Source of the DNA: Callipepla californica brunnescens
Lineage: Eukaryota > Chordata > Aves > Galliformes > Odontophoridae
Length of the DNA: 64,000 nucleotides
Direction: 5' to 3'
NCBI GenBank assembly: GCA_023055505.1
Contig: JALIRH010000122.1
Span: forward strand, 730,001 to 794,000
How positions within the stretch are numbered: the stretch's first letter is position 1; each line of letters starts with the position of its first letter. Made by a program: the position numbers and the translations under genes. The notes below the pieces were generated by a model, which was given only the letters and a program-made list of their open reading frames with translations, did no database searches and was not told the DNA's origin. Shown here in pieces: positions 1 through 9,642 of this stretch.

Positions 1-1090
1 GGTTAGGGTTAGGGTTAGGATAAGGGTTGAGGTTAGGGTTAGGTATAGGTAAAGGGTTAGTGTTAAGACCAGGGCAAGTGTATGGTTTAGGGTTCAGATT
101 GGATTTAGGGTTAGGTTTAGATGTAGGTTTGGTTTGATCGTTAGGGTGCGAGAAGGCACCGGCCTTGGATTTCATTTTGAGATTGGGTAAGGTTTAGGAA
201 TAGGAATAACATTGGTGTTTAAAAGATGATTAGTGTTAGTATTAGGGAGAGGGTTACGGTTAGAGTTTAGTTAGGGTTGTTAGTTTTAGGGTGAGGGATA
301 GGGGTATGGTTTGGTCTAGTACTTGGGTTAGGGTTTGGGATAGTCATAGCATTAGTGTTAGGGTTAGGGTTCCGTTAGGGTTGTGGTAATCTGATGCTAG
401 GTGTCGGGACTAGGGTTGTGCTTAAATGTGGGTTTGGTTTGAGGGTCAGAGTTAGGGTTAGGGTAGAGTTAGAATTAGGGTAAGAGTTAGGATTAGGTTT
501 AGGATTAGGATAAAGATTAGGTTAGGATTAGTGTTGGCTTTAGGGTTGTGTCTGGGAGAAGGGTTAGTGTTAGGGATAGACTTAGGGTAAGAGTAAGTGT
601 TAGGAATAGGCATAGGTTTGCGGAAAGTTTCAGAGTTTGGATTGGATTTACGATTAGGGTTAGGGACAAAGATTTTTTGAGATTTATGATTAGATTTAGG
701 GAGAAAAGTAGGCTGACTTTTGGTGTTAGCAGTAGGTTTAGGGTTAGGTTTAGGATTCCATTTGGATTTATTGATCGAGGTAGGGTTAGTTTGAGTGTAA
801 AGGTCACAGTAGGGTTAGGCCTTGGGATAGGGTTAAGGTTCGGAATAGAATTAGGATTCAAATGATGTCACGGGTTAGTGTTAGGGTTAGGCCAGGGTTT
901 GGTGTTAGGGTTAGGGATAGGTTAGGATCAGGGTTGAGGCCAGGGTTAGGTATAGGAAAAGGGTTAGTGTTAGGGCTAGGGCAATTGTAAGGGTTAGGCT
1001 TAGGCTTAGATATTAGGGTTAGGTTTAGGCGGAGGTTTGGTTCGAGTGTCAGGGTGAGAGAAGGGGTAGGCCTGGGGTTTGGTTTTGGGT
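1..1090 (+). repeat. Degenerate telomere-like repeat block, TTAGGG strand on +
   Basis: Irregular TTAGGG and variants (TTAGTG, TTAGGA, TTAGGT) run through the block, mixed with non-telomeric islands such as a GAGTGTCAGGGTGAGAG stretch near 1044. The G-rich strand is on +, so the block points rightwards, into the window. A true left chromosome end would read CCCTAA on +. It is therefore better read as interstitial or inverted subtelomeric repeat than as the terminal telomere. Long open frames here are repeat artefacts. Confidence 0.9.
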
Positions 1091-1179
1091 TACATCGTAC
1101 AAATCATCACATACATTAGCTGGGGTGGGAGGTGCAAGGAACAGCCAGCAAAGTGCTGAGTTCATTCAAATCAGAGGAC

Positions 1180-2010
1180 CTGAGGATCGGGTAGCTACTA
1201 TCAAACCGTCTGTGTTGCCAATTCCGATGATATTTATGGGGCCGTGATGTTATGGCTCAGTGGGGAGTCACTATCAAGTCAGATTTTCGGGAGGGGCCAT
1301 TGAGAGGTGCGACACCCTTAAGCTAATATGGAAAACAGATACCCCTAGATGGGTGGATCAATGGCCCCTTCCGCTAGAAAAACTTGGCGCCCTCCAAGAC
1401 TTGGTAGCGGAACAATTAGCAAAAGGACGTATTGTACCCTCCACTAGTCCTTGGAACTCACCTGGATTTGTCATTAAGAAACAAACTGGTAAATGGTGCT
1501 TGTTCCATGACCTCAGAAAAATGAACGATGCTATGGAAAGTATGGGAGCCCTTCAACCAGGCCTCCCGTCACCCACTATGATTCCCCGAGACTGGCATTT
1601 GACTGTCACTGATCTTCAAGACTGCTTTTTTAATAGTCCATTACACCCTGAGGATGCCCCTCCATTTGCTTTTTCAGTTCCAAGCATCAACATGCAAGCC
1701 CCGTTGCAGAGATACCAGTGGGTTGTGCTGCCACAAGGAATGAAAAAAAGCCCCACCATTTGTCAGTAGTATGTAGCTAAAGTGCTTAGCCCCATTCGAG
1801 ACACAATGCCAAATGTTTTATCGTATCATTAGATGGACGACATCTTAGTGGCCGCACAATATCACGAGATCGTGGAGGAAGCAGTAGCCCTCCTTACAAC
1901 TGCTGTTAATTCGGCAGGTTTCTGTATTGCGCCTGAAAAAATGCAGAAAGCATCACCATGGAAATATTTAGGTTGGCGCATCAGAGCCCAGACTATTATT
2001 CCCTAACCCT
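1180..2010 (+). pseudogene. pol: ERV pol: protease end and reverse transcriptase, broken
   Basis: The protease C-terminal portion lies around 1190-1260. RT fingers and palm follow in one frame to about 2006, with the conserved WPL, LHDLR-like, [11 protein letters not shown] and [11 protein letters not shown] segments. In-frame TAG stops lie at 1767-1769 and 1830-1832. The second stands directly before the MDD of the polymerase active-site motif, at the position of the usual first residue. A TAA near 2004 ends the frame. Reverse transcriptase would copy viral RNA into DNA; this copy cannot encode it. Confidence 0.88.
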
Positions 2011-2087
2011 TACAAATACAAACTGATGTGAAAAATTGACACGATGTACAAAAATTGTTGGCATCAATTAACTGGGTCTGAGCGCTG

Positions 2088-3170
2088 TTGGGTATCTCTA
2101 ATGCAGATTTATATCCTCTTTTGGAACTACTGAAAGGGGATTCTGATTTATGCTCTCCCCGCAGTCTTGGCTCTGAAGCGGCTAGTGCCTTGCAAAAAGC
2201 TAGCACTAACAGACAAGCTCATCGGTGTGCCCCGGAGTTACTTTTTTTTTCTAATTATCCTCAACCCCGCTCGACAACCTCATGCGCTAATTTTTCAGTG
2301 GGATTTTCAAAGGCCAGACCCACTATTCATTATTGAATGGATTTTTTTGACAAACCAGTTGACAAAGACAACCCTGACACAGCATGAGATGTTTGCTTCC
2401 CTGAGAATCAAAGCTAGGCAGCGCTTGCTGATGTTATCAGGGGTAGACTTTTCCTGGATTTGTTTACCCATGACAAATGTGTATTTACAATGGCTTTCTC
2501 AGCAAGCAGATGCCTTTAGCATGGCATTGGCAGGCGATACAGGCAGCCTTACTTCCCACGCACCGCCACACAAGCTATTTAACCTCAATGTTCACTTCAC
2601 ATCCACACCAAAAAGAAGTGATCAGCCGCTGCAGGCCCTTACCAGATTTACGGATGGGTCTGGAAGATCACACAAATCAGTTATTTTATGATGGGATAAT
2701 CAACATAAGCAATGGGATTCGGATATTGAAATTGTTTCTGGTTCTCCACAAATAGTGGAACCAGCTGCTGTTGTCCGAGTTTTTTGGAAATGGTCCACGC
2801 CTTTCGATCTTATTACCGACTCAGCTTATGTTGCAGGAATTGCTCAGCGAGCAGAAGCATCCGTATTACGCAATATTTCTCACTCTTCATTGTTCATTTT
2901 GTTACAGGGACTTATTTTTCTTTTAGACTCCCACACTCATCCTTCTTTTGTAATGCACATCCGCTCACACACATCTTTACCTGGTTTCACGGCAGAAGGG
3001 AATCGTCAAGCTGATATGTTGACACTGTCAGTCCATGTTTTACCAGAACGAATAGCGCAAGCTAAACTTAGCCACTCCTTCTTTCATCAGAATGCTGGAG
3101 GTCTTAAACGACAGTTTGGGCTTGCCTCCCAACAAGCATCAAACATTATAGCGGTATGTCCCGACTGACA
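2088..3170 (+). pseudogene. pol: ERV pol: RT connection and RNase H, frameshifted
   Basis: Retroviral similarity continues in changing frames. An RNase H-like start with FTDGSG lies near 2650, followed by a stop at 2689-2691. Further RNase H follows from 2755 in another frame, with TDSAYVAG near 2818, HIRSHTSLPGF near 2958 and a downstream NRQAD near 3002. The catalytic acidic positions of the family are present but spread over at least two frames. The frame from 2755 runs on into the integrase N-terminus and stops at 3166-3168. Confidence 0.8.
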
Positions 3171-3895
3171 GAGGCAATCTTTCCCATCAACAGCAGGGGG
3201 GGTTAACCCCAGAGATCTGCGGAGCCTCCAGCTATGGCAAATGGATGTCACACATTACCCAGAGTTTGGTAATATATATATTTTATATACATTCCTCGAT
3301 TGATACTTTTTCCGGAGCTTTATTTTCCTCTTGTCATACAGGAGAAAAGGCACGAGATGTTCGCAAGCATTTGCTGCGTGCTTTTGCTACATTAGGTATC
3401 CCTTCCCAATTAAAAACAGATCATGGTCCTGCATATACCTCTGCTGCGACAAAAGCCTTCCTGGATTCCTGGGGCATTATGCACATCACCGGGATCCCTC
3501 ATTCCCGTACAGGTCAATCACTGATTGAGCGGTCACACCGATCTTTAGCACAACAGAAAGGGGGAATGGGAGCTTCCCCTCCTGAGGAGCGACTACATAA
3601 AGCTCTTCATGTTTTTCACTTTTTGAATTCTTCTCTGCTAGATACCGATCCCCCGATAGTCCGACATTTTAGCTCAAATACCACATTGGAAACAAGAATC
3701 AAGGCTCCAGTGTTGATTCGCCACCCAGAAACAGGTATGATAATGGGGCCATATCCTCTTGTCACATGGGAGAGAGGTTATGCTTGTGTCTCCACAGAAA
3801 AAGGCCCCAGGTGGATTCCCGCGAAGAACGTGAAACCATACCAGGAGGAACAGACTTCGTCGACAACAGATGAAAACACAACCAAGGAAGGATGA
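3080..3895 (+). pseudogene. pol: ERV integrase, N-terminal zinc region broken, core open
   Basis: The histidines and first cysteine of the HHCC zinc-binding domain can be followed near 3072-3160. A TGA at 3166-3168 replaces the expected partner cysteine region. A long open stretch from 3245 to 3895 carries the catalytic core: an aspartate in the TDHGPAYTS segment near 3420 and the spaced glutamate in SLIERSH near 3520. A C-terminal WIPAKNVKPY-like segment follows near 3811. Integrase joins viral DNA to host DNA. The domain is recognisable, but it lacks an intact upstream polyprotein. Confidence 0.85.
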
Positions 3896-3969
3896 GACCA
3901 GCTACTGTATGGACTTGACTTCTTGAAATTTCAGGACTCTCTACTGGTTTTATTACCCTCCCAAAAACG

Positions 3970-5160
3970 AACGTGCGGGTTACACTTGCTAATATTACTA
4001 ATCAGGAAACACTTTGCTTAGCCACAGCAACTGCGCAAAACCCCTTCTCTACCTGCTTGGTGGGCTTTCCCATAGACGAGTGGCCAATCCCTGGTCCCTT
4101 ACAAGCAATCTTTACTGGCACAAATTTAGTAGATAATTGGGACGGATGGGTTCCATATCTTCCGTCTGCCAAAGATCTGTTAGGATCTATAAAAATGGAC
4201 TTCTGCCTGAGATTCCATTATACCGGAAAAAATAAAACCAAACTATGGGATGTCTGTCCCGTAGATGCAGTCTTCAATAACCAAACCCTATGGTGTAATT
4301 ACACCTCACCCAGCCTTTCAAAATCAGTAAATGCTCCTTTACAGTTACCAGCTGGAGTTTTCCGTAGTTGCGGTGACCGGGCATGGCCTGCCATCCTTCT
4401 TACATTAGAGGTGGGCCATGTAGTCTCGGGCGTTTAACCATCCTTACCCAAAATGAGACAACTATCTTGCAATGGAGAAAGAAATATTCTCATCACCGTT
4501 TTAGGAGAATGACCCACACCTTCAGATCAGATTGTGATGATAACATGAAGTTTTGGAACGGGCAGACCACAGGAGCCGTTTCCTTTTTCACACCGCAGGT
4601 TGCTGTTGCTAAAGCTTTGGCAACACTGAACAAACTGGGTTCTTGCTTAGCAAAACAAGGAAATGCCACTAGTTTAGCTTTAACAGGTCTTTTTCTTGAT
4701 GCGGACAGTGTCAGACATGCTGCGCCACAAAATCGCGCTGCTACTGATTTCCTACTTCTGGCGCAAGGCCATGGCTGTGAGGGTTTCGAAGGAATGTGCT
4801 GCATGAACCTATCAGAACATTCCGTTTCAATTCAAGCAAGTATCGAGACCATACAGGATGGAGTGAAGAAACTGCAGGAACAGAGGGACTGGGACTGGTT
4901 GGACAAATTATTCTCGGGATGGGGGTCTCACCGGATGGCTCCACAGTATCTTAAAAATGATGTGCTACATTGTGATGATCGTTGTAATGCTTTTGCTGTT
5001 ACTTCCTTGTATTTTACAAAGTGTGCAAAAAATGATTGACAATGCTACAAAGAAAATATTCATAGTGCAACAGAAAGGGGGAGATGTGGGTGATGGCAAA
5101 AGTGGGAGTCAGACAGAACTGTTAGCTAAGCAGGAATCAGGCCATAAACCTTGGACGTAG
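3970..5160 (+). pseudogene. env: ERV env (surface and transmembrane parts), frameshifted
   Basis: The surface-subunit part (3973-4437) has several N-x-S/T sites (NIT, NQT, NYT) and ends in a stop. A second frame (4383-5039) covers the rest and the transmembrane subunit, with a CX6CC motif near 4770-4802 and a coiled helix after it. The membrane anchor is a leucine-rich stretch in a third frame at about 4966-5010, so a frameshift separates ectodomain from anchor. The frame with the anchor runs to 5160, inside the 3' LTR. No functional envelope can be made. Confidence 0.82.
5072..5084 (+). promoter_or_regulatory. Retroviral polypurine tract
   Basis: AGAAAGGGGGAGA lies immediately before a TGTGGG LTR start. 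This is the usual primer site for plus-strand DNA synthesis in retroviruses. It fixes the left edge of the 3' LTR. Confidence 0.8.
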
Positions 5161-5453
5161 GCTGTGTAAAGATAAGCTGATAAGGTTGAGACAACCATGT
5201 CTAAGGAGTGAAAAGAAACAGAAGACTGTAACGGATAGCAATAAGAAACTGTTTGTTTAGATGACTAGGAGTGTTTTATATTCTTGACATGTTAACACCG
5301 AGGAGTGTAAATTCCCCCAGTTAGATCCTTGTAGCTTCCCCCAGGTAGATCCTAACACACACTGCTTCTCTGTCTATCTAAGCTTTGAGGTGTTGATTAA
5401 TAAATTGAACATTAGCTAGCATCAAGCTGGGTTCCTGACCCTTCATCGTAGCA
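5085..5453 (+). mobile_element. 3' LTR of the truncated retrovirus
   Basis: About 370 bp from TGTGGG to GTAGCA. A TATA-like TTTTATATTC lies near 5274 and an AATAAA signal near 5399, as expected for U3, R and U5 of a short avian-type LTR. The right border is approximate; the 10-bp minisatellite starts at once after it. No 5' partner LTR is present. Confidence 0.7.
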
Positions 5454-5587
5454 GTCTGTGGGTCTCTATGGGTCCCGCTATGGGTCCCAATATGGTTTGC
5501 TGTGGGTCACTCTGGGTCCTGCTATGGGTCGCTGTGGGTCTCTGTGTGCTCCAGGAGATCCCTAAGGGGCTGCAGTTCCCCTCCACG

Positions 5588-5611
5588 CCACCAGGGGGCG
5601 CTCTCACGTGA
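5588..5611 (+). promoter_or_regulatory. CTCF-like motif plus E-box, copy 1
   Basis: CCACCAGGGGGCGCTC at 5588-5603 matches the well-known CTCF core (CCACNAGGGGGCGC). It is followed directly by the palindromic E-box TCACGTGA at 5604-5611. Binding is an inference from motif only. Confidence 0.6.
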
Positions 5612-5882
5612 TGTCTCTGTGCCTTCCTATTGCTCTCTGTGGTTTCCTTTGGGTCGCTGTGGATCGCTGTGGGCCGCTGTGGGTCCCGGCATGGGTCCCT
5701 TTGGGTCAAGCTGTGGGTCACTGTGGGTTGCTGTGGTTCGCTATGAGTCTCTATGTGTTGCCATGGGTCGCTGTGGGTCACGCTATGGGTCCCAATAGGG
5801 TTCGCTGTGGGTCAGTGTGGGTTCTGCTATGGGTCTCTACGTGCCCCAAGAGATCCCTAAGGGGCTGCAGTTCCCCTTCACG

Positions 5883-5906
5883 CCACCAGCGGGAGCTCTC
5901 ACATGA
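5883..5906 (+). promoter_or_regulatory. CTCF-like motif, copy 2 (degraded)
   Basis: CCACCAGCGGGAGCTC is the aligned copy, with two changes in the G-rich core. The E-box is changed to TCACATGA. It is probably weak or inactive. Confidence 0.4.
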
Positions 5907-6139
5907 TGTCGCTGTGTCTCTATGGCTTCCTATTGCTTTCTGTGTTTTCCTATTGGGCGCTATGTGTTGCTGTGGGTCCCAATATGGTTCGCTGTGGGTT
6001 ACTGTGGGTCGCTGTGAGTCACTGTGGATGGCTATGGGTTGCTATGGATCGCTTTGGTTTGCTGTGGGTCCTGCTATGGGTCTCTGTGGGTCTCTAAGGT
6101 TCCCAATGGATCCCACAGGGGTTGCAGTTCCCCTCCACG

Positions 6140-6163
6140 CCACCAGGGGGCGCTCTCACGTAA
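6140..6163 (+). promoter_or_regulatory. CTCF-like motif, copy 3
   Basis: CCACCAGGGGGCGCTC is intact at 6140-6155. The adjacent E-box half is altered to TCACGTAA. Confidence 0.55.
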
Positions 6164-6497
6164 TGTCGCTGTGTCTCTATGGCTCCTTATTGCTATCAGT
6201 GGTTTCCTATTGGGTGCTACGGGTCGCTGTGGGTCACAATGGGTCGCTATCGGTCACTATTGGTCGTAATTGGTCACTGTGGGTTGCTGTGGATCGCTGT
6301 GTGTCGCTGTGCCTCTATGAGTCGCTATGGGTTGCAGTGCGTCGCAATGGGTCAGTGTGGTCTGCTACGGGTCACTGTGGGTCACGCTATGGGTCCCAAT
6401 ATGGTTCGCTGTGGGTCAGTGTGGGTCCTGCTATGAGGCGCTGTTGGTCTCTACGCGCCTCAGGAGATTCCTAAGGGGCTGCAGTTCCCCCTCCACT

Positions 6498-6521
6498 ACA
6501 CCAGGGGGCGCTCTCACGTGA
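6498..6521 (+). promoter_or_regulatory. CTCF-like motif plus E-box, copy 4
   Basis: ACACCAGGGGGCGCTC at 6498-6513 keeps the full core, and TCACGTGA follows at 6514-6521. All four copies have the same orientation, at spacings of 295, 257 and 358 bp. Confidence 0.55.
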
Positions 6522-7000
6522 TGTCACTGCGTCTCTGTGGCTCCCTATTGCTCTCTGTGGTTTTCTACGGGTCGCTGTGGATCGCTATGGGTCACTATGG
6601 GTCGCTGTGGTTCCTGGCATGGGTCGCTATGGGTTAAGCTGTGAGTCACTTTGGGTTGCTGTGGGTGTCTGTGGGTCCAGCTATGGGTCACTGTGGGTCT
6701 CAGTGAGTCGCTGTGGGTCTCTATGGGTCGCTGTGGGTCACTGTGGGTCTCAGTGAATCGCTGCGGGTCTCTATGGGTCTCTGTGGGTCCCGCTGTGGGT
6801 CACCGTGGGTTGCTGTGTGTCGCTATCGGTCTCTGTGGGTTGCTGTGGTTCCCCCTATAGGTTGCTGTGGGTCGGCTGGGTCGCTGTGGGTCCCGCTATG
6901 GGTCGCTGTGGGTCTCTATGGGTCAGCGTGGGTTGATGTGGGTCAGTGTGGATCACTGTGGGTCCCGCAGAAGGGGGTGTGCCCAGAGCGAAGCCACGCC

Positions 7001-7145
7001 CAGCTATGGGGCGGATGTGGGGCAGCTATGGGGCAGCCATGGGTCACTACGGATCTCCGTGGGGTCCCTACGGATCTCTCTGGGGTCTCCACTGATCTCA
7101 GTGGATCTCAATGGGGTTGCTATGGGGCAGCTGTGGGGCAGCAAT
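7001..7145 (+). repeat. Short G-rich 11-bp-type minisatellite
   Basis: Units of the GCTATGGGGCA type, the same family as the large array at 10.6-21.6 kb, follow the decamer array. They end just before a possible minus-strand exon. Confidence 0.7.
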
Positions 7146-7150
7146 GGGGC

Positions 7151-7214
7151 ACTGACCTATTCCCCTGAGAACGTGGCCGCTGCATCTCCTCCACCTCCTG
7201 CGGGAGCACCTCTG
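7151..7214 (-). other. Possible exon of an unrecognised minus-strand gene
   Basis: On the minus strand a CCCCACAG acceptor is followed by about 60 nt of non-repetitive open sequence containing EVEEMQRPRSQGN, then a GTCAGT donor. It stands out between two minisatellites and lies downstream of the CpG-rich region at 7.96-8.3 kb, which could be its promoter. I do not recognise the protein. It could be a chance non-repeat island. Confidence 0.3.
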
Positions 7215-7935
7215 TGGGGCATAACTCTGCCCCACACCTCCACCCCAAACATCCACACCACAGCTCAGCCCCACAGCGCTGCCCCACATCCCACACATTT
7301 GCCCCACATCTCTGCCCCTCATCCCCTGGCCCCACAGCTCAGCCCCACATCCCTCAGCTCTGCACCACAGCTCAGCCCCTCATCCCACACCTGGCCCCAG
7401 AGCTCAGCCCTGTGGCTCTGCTCCACAGATCTGCCCCAAACCCCACATCTGGACCCACAGATCCGCCCCACATCCCTCAGCTCTGCCCCACGGCTCAACC
7501 CCACAACTCAGCCCCATAGTGCTGCCCCATATCCCACACTTCAGCCCCACAGCTCAACCCCAATCTGCACATACCTGCCCCACATCCCACAGCTCTGCCC
7601 CATGGATCAGCCCCACATCCCACAGCTCTGCCCCATGGATCAGCCCCACATCCCGCAGCTCTGTCCCATGGATCAGCCCCACATCCCGCAGCTCAGCCCC
7701 GCATCTGAGCCCCACATCTGCTCATACCTGCACCACACCTCCGCTCCCCAACCCCCGCAGCTCTGCCCCACAGATCCACCCCACAGCTCAGCCTCGCATC
7801 CCACAGTTCTGCCCCACAGCTCCGCGCCAATCAGTGAACCTAGACCCAGAACTCTGCCCCACAGCTCTGCCCCAAGCCCGGACCCCACACCCGCGACCCC
7901 AGCCCCAAATCCCTGCCCCATAACCCCATAACCCG
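7215..7935 (+). repeat. C-rich degenerate repeat (CCCCACAGCTCAG type)
   Basis: Variants of CCCCACAGCTC and CCCCACATCCC recur. A clear 33-bp unit containing CAGCTCTGCCCCATGGATCAG is repeated three times at about 7586-7690. The + strand is C-rich here, the opposite skew to the decamer array on its left. It probably forms intron or intergenic filler. Confidence 0.85.
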
Positions 7936-7959
7936 ACCCCGGCCCCAGAACTGCCCCTC

Positions 7960-8300
7960 CCCCCCCCCCCCCGCCACTGACTACGTGCTCCGCTTCCAGC
8001 TCCGGTTCCACCACGGGGCCGCTTCCGGCCCCACGGCACAGCTCGGCCAATCACAGCACAGATCGGCAGCAGAAAGGGCGGGGCGTGGGGTAGCGAGGCG
8101 GAACAGCGCCACTGGAACGAGGCACGATGACCAGAAGTGACTGAAACTTCCGGGAGTGTGGATTTCCGGCAGCGAGCGGGGCATTGTGGGTAACGAGGTG
8201 GAAGTGCGCCCGCTGCAGAACGACCGGACGTGGGAAACCGGAAGCCGGTGGGAAGCGAGTGGGCGTGGCCAACGTTAAGCCCCGCCCTCGGGCCACGCCC
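7960..8300. promoter_or_regulatory. CpG-island-like promoter region
   Basis: CpG-dense, non-repetitive DNA with a CCAAT box (GGCCAATCACAG, 8047-8058), a GC box (GGGCGGGG, 8087-8094), ETS-type sites (TTCCGG near 8149 and 8165, ACCGGAAG near 8238) and a GCATTGTGGGTAA element near 8181 resembling the CCCACAATGC promoter element. It lies just beyond the 3' end of the SGF29 remnant, so it would serve a different, unidentified gene. I saw no convincing start codon context. Confidence 0.5.
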
Positions 8301-8475
8301 CAACGTGCAATGACCCGAAGTGACCCCGATGCGACCCCAAAAATGACGCGAAATGACCCCAAATTACTTCCAACACTTCTTGGAAGCGCTGCGCCCCAAC
8401 GGGCCCCAAAATGACCCCAAAGTGACCCCAAAACCCTATAACGACCCCATAAGGACCCCATCAAATCCCCTATGG
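8300..8475 (+). repeat. Short C-rich repeat (TGACCCCAAA type)
   Basis: Tandem variants of TGACCCCAAA lie next to the 3' end of the SGF29 remnant. Related units continue to 8600, between the two copies of the last coding segment. Confidence 0.7.
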
Positions 8476-8477
8476 GG

Positions 8478-8520
8478 TCACTTCTTGGTGTCCCTGCAGG
8501 CCACGACGCAGCACTGCGCC
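8478..8520 (-). pseudogene. Duplicated 3' end of SGF29 coding sequence, with stop
   Basis: CVVACRDTKK followed by TGA repeats the end of the exon at 8619-8670, about 141 bp further on. The read-through frame of the upstream copy enters this copy in phase and stops here, giving a longer predicted C-terminus if ever expressed. Confidence 0.65.
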
Positions 8521-8618
8521 CCAAAGGGCCCCAGAGTGACCCCAAAGTGACCCCAAATCGGCCCTAATGACCTCAAAAACCCCAAATCCTGTAATGGCCT
8601 CAAAACGGCCCCACGGGG

Positions 8619-8732
8619 TCGCTTCTTCTTGGTGTCCCTGCAGGCCATGACGTAGCGCTGTGCAACGTTGAGCGGCGATGAATATCCGTCAGTGTACAAC
8701 GTGTCCTCAAACAGCACCGAGGAATCGTCTTG
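8619..8732 (-). pseudogene. SGF29: SGF29 last coding exon, stop codon lost
   Basis: After an AACAGCAG acceptor the exon encodes QDDSSVLFEDTLYTDGYSS, then PLNVAQRYVMACRDTKKK, the SGF29 C-terminus. The codon after KKK is CGA at 8619-8621 instead of a stop, so the frame runs on to a TGA at 8478-8480, which lies in a duplicated copy of the exon end. Confidence 0.85.
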
Positions 8733-8744
8733 CTGCTGTTATAG

Positions 8745-9255
8745 GGCAATTATGGGGTCAGCGGGAAATTATAGGGTCGGGGGGGAATAGGGGAAGTAAT
8801 GGGGTCAGGGGGTGAAATAATGGGGTCACAGGGGGGAATTTATGGGGTTGGGGGGGAAATTATAGGGTCACGGGGGGCAATTATGGGGTCAGGGGGAAAA
8901 CTGTGGGGTCGGGGGGAACTAATGGGATTTGGGGCTGACATTTGGGGGAAATAATGGGATTCTGGGGCTGAGATTTTGGGGTGGAATTGCAGGATTTTGG
9001 CGCTGGGTTTTGGAGTCAGATATCGACCTTATAGGGCTGGGTTATGGGGTCAGTTCGTGCCCTTTCGGGGCCGGGTTTTGTGCTGTGAGTTTGGGGCAGG
9101 GTGGTGTTTTTGGGGTGGAGGTTTTGCGCTGTGGGTTTGGGGTCAGGGCGGTGTGTTTTGGGGCTGGGTTTTGGGGTCAGTTGCTGCTCTTTTGGGGCCG
9201 GGTATTGGGGTGAGTCCCTGCCCTTTTGGGACCGTGTTTTGTGCTGTGGGTTCGG
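8745..9255 (+). repeat. G-rich degenerate repeats in SGF29 intron
   Basis: TTATGGGGTCAGGGGG-type units (8745-8930) and longer GGGTTTTGGGG-type units (8930-9255) fill the interval between the last two SGF29 exons. Open frames across it are repeat-derived. Confidence 0.75.
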
Positions 9256-9263
9256 GGTCATAC

Positions 9264-9426
9264 CCGCCTGCAGGGGTGCGTGGATGAGGGCGCGGTTGAA
9301 GCAGGTGGTCTGTGGGTATAGGGCCAGCACGAGCTGCTCCCGCTGGACAGCACTTCGGGGTCCGTCTCCGGGTTCGCCTTCCACTGCAGCAGCGGGATCA
9401 CGTGGCACCGGCTCAGCGTGTGCTGT
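9264..9426 (-). pseudogene. SGF29: SGF29 penultimate exon, one-base frameshift
   Basis: From a CCCCCGCAG acceptor the exon reads QHTLSRCHVIPLLQWKANPE, then TDPEV. It continues after a frame change as QREQLVLALYPQTTCF and NRALIHAP, before a GTATGA donor. The frame change, near 9346, is best explained by loss of one base where the family has a phenylalanine codon. The segment belongs to the second Tudor domain. Confidence 0.82.
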
Positions 9427-9499
9427 CTGCGGGGGAAGAGATAAGAAATGTGAAATAAGATATGGGGTGATATGGGGAGATATGAGGTGATATGCAGGG

Positions 9500-9543
9500 A
9501 CAGGGGCAGTGGGATCATGCAGCGCTGGCTCAGCGTGTGCTCT
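9500..9543 (-). pseudogene. Duplicated 5' edge of the SGF29 penultimate exon, copy 2
   Basis: A CTCCTGCAG acceptor is followed by codons EHTLSQRCMIPLP, then intron-like repeat. It is a partial copy of the start of the exon at 9426, placed 117 bp upstream. Confidence 0.7.
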
Positions 9544-9597
9544 CTGCAGGAGATAAGATATGGGGAGATATGCGGGAAAAATGGGGAGATATGGGGG

Positions 9598-9642
9598 CAC
9601 AGGGGCAGTGGGATCACGCGGTGCCAGCTCAGCGTGTGCTGT
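9598..9642 (-). pseudogene. Duplicated 5' edge of the SGF29 penultimate exon, copy 3
   Basis: A CCCCTGCAG acceptor is followed by QHTLSWHRVIPLPL, then intron-like repeat, 99 bp upstream of copy 2. Three competing acceptors thus precede one complete exon. Confidence 0.7.

Larger units (their letters stand above)
1091..5453 (+). mobile_element. 5'-truncated endogenous retrovirus (class II, alpharetrovirus-like)
   Basis: The gene order end-of-protease, RT, RNase H, integrase, env, polypurine tract, LTR is readable on +. No gag, start of protease or 5' LTR is seen; the left edge abuts degenerate telomeric repeats at about 1090. The reading frame is broken by in-frame stops in RT, frame changes between RT and RNase H and inside env, and a stop in the integrase zinc-binding region. 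This is a non-functional relic. Class II affinity is judged from the RT and integrase style, not from a search. Confidence 0.88.
5454..7000 (+). repeat. 10-bp minisatellite (GGGTCGCTGT type)
   Basis: Tandem variants of a decamer (GGGTCGCTGT, GGGTCACTGT, GGGTCTCTAT, GGGTTGCTGT) fill the interval, interrupted by four copies of a roughly 100-bp conserved segment with CTCF-like motifs. Ten is not a multiple of three, so periodic G/S/L/W/V peptides appear in all + frames. I do not consider these coding. Confidence 0.92.

Noticed and set aside
1..60. True left telomere of a chromosome
   Set aside because: The strand orientation is TTAGGG on +, opposite to that of a left chromosome end, and the repeats are degenerate from the start.
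517..865. Open frames on both strands in the telomere-like block
   Set aside because: They are rich in L/T/P or R/V/F from TTAGGG-like repeats.
5454..7000. Long open frames rich in G, S, L, W, V on +
   Set aside because: They follow a 10-bp repeat and appear in all three + frames; no splice sites, domains or codon bias.
7210..7931. Proline/serine-rich 354-residue open frame
   Set aside because: It is the translation of C-rich tandem repeats, with similar frames in other phases.
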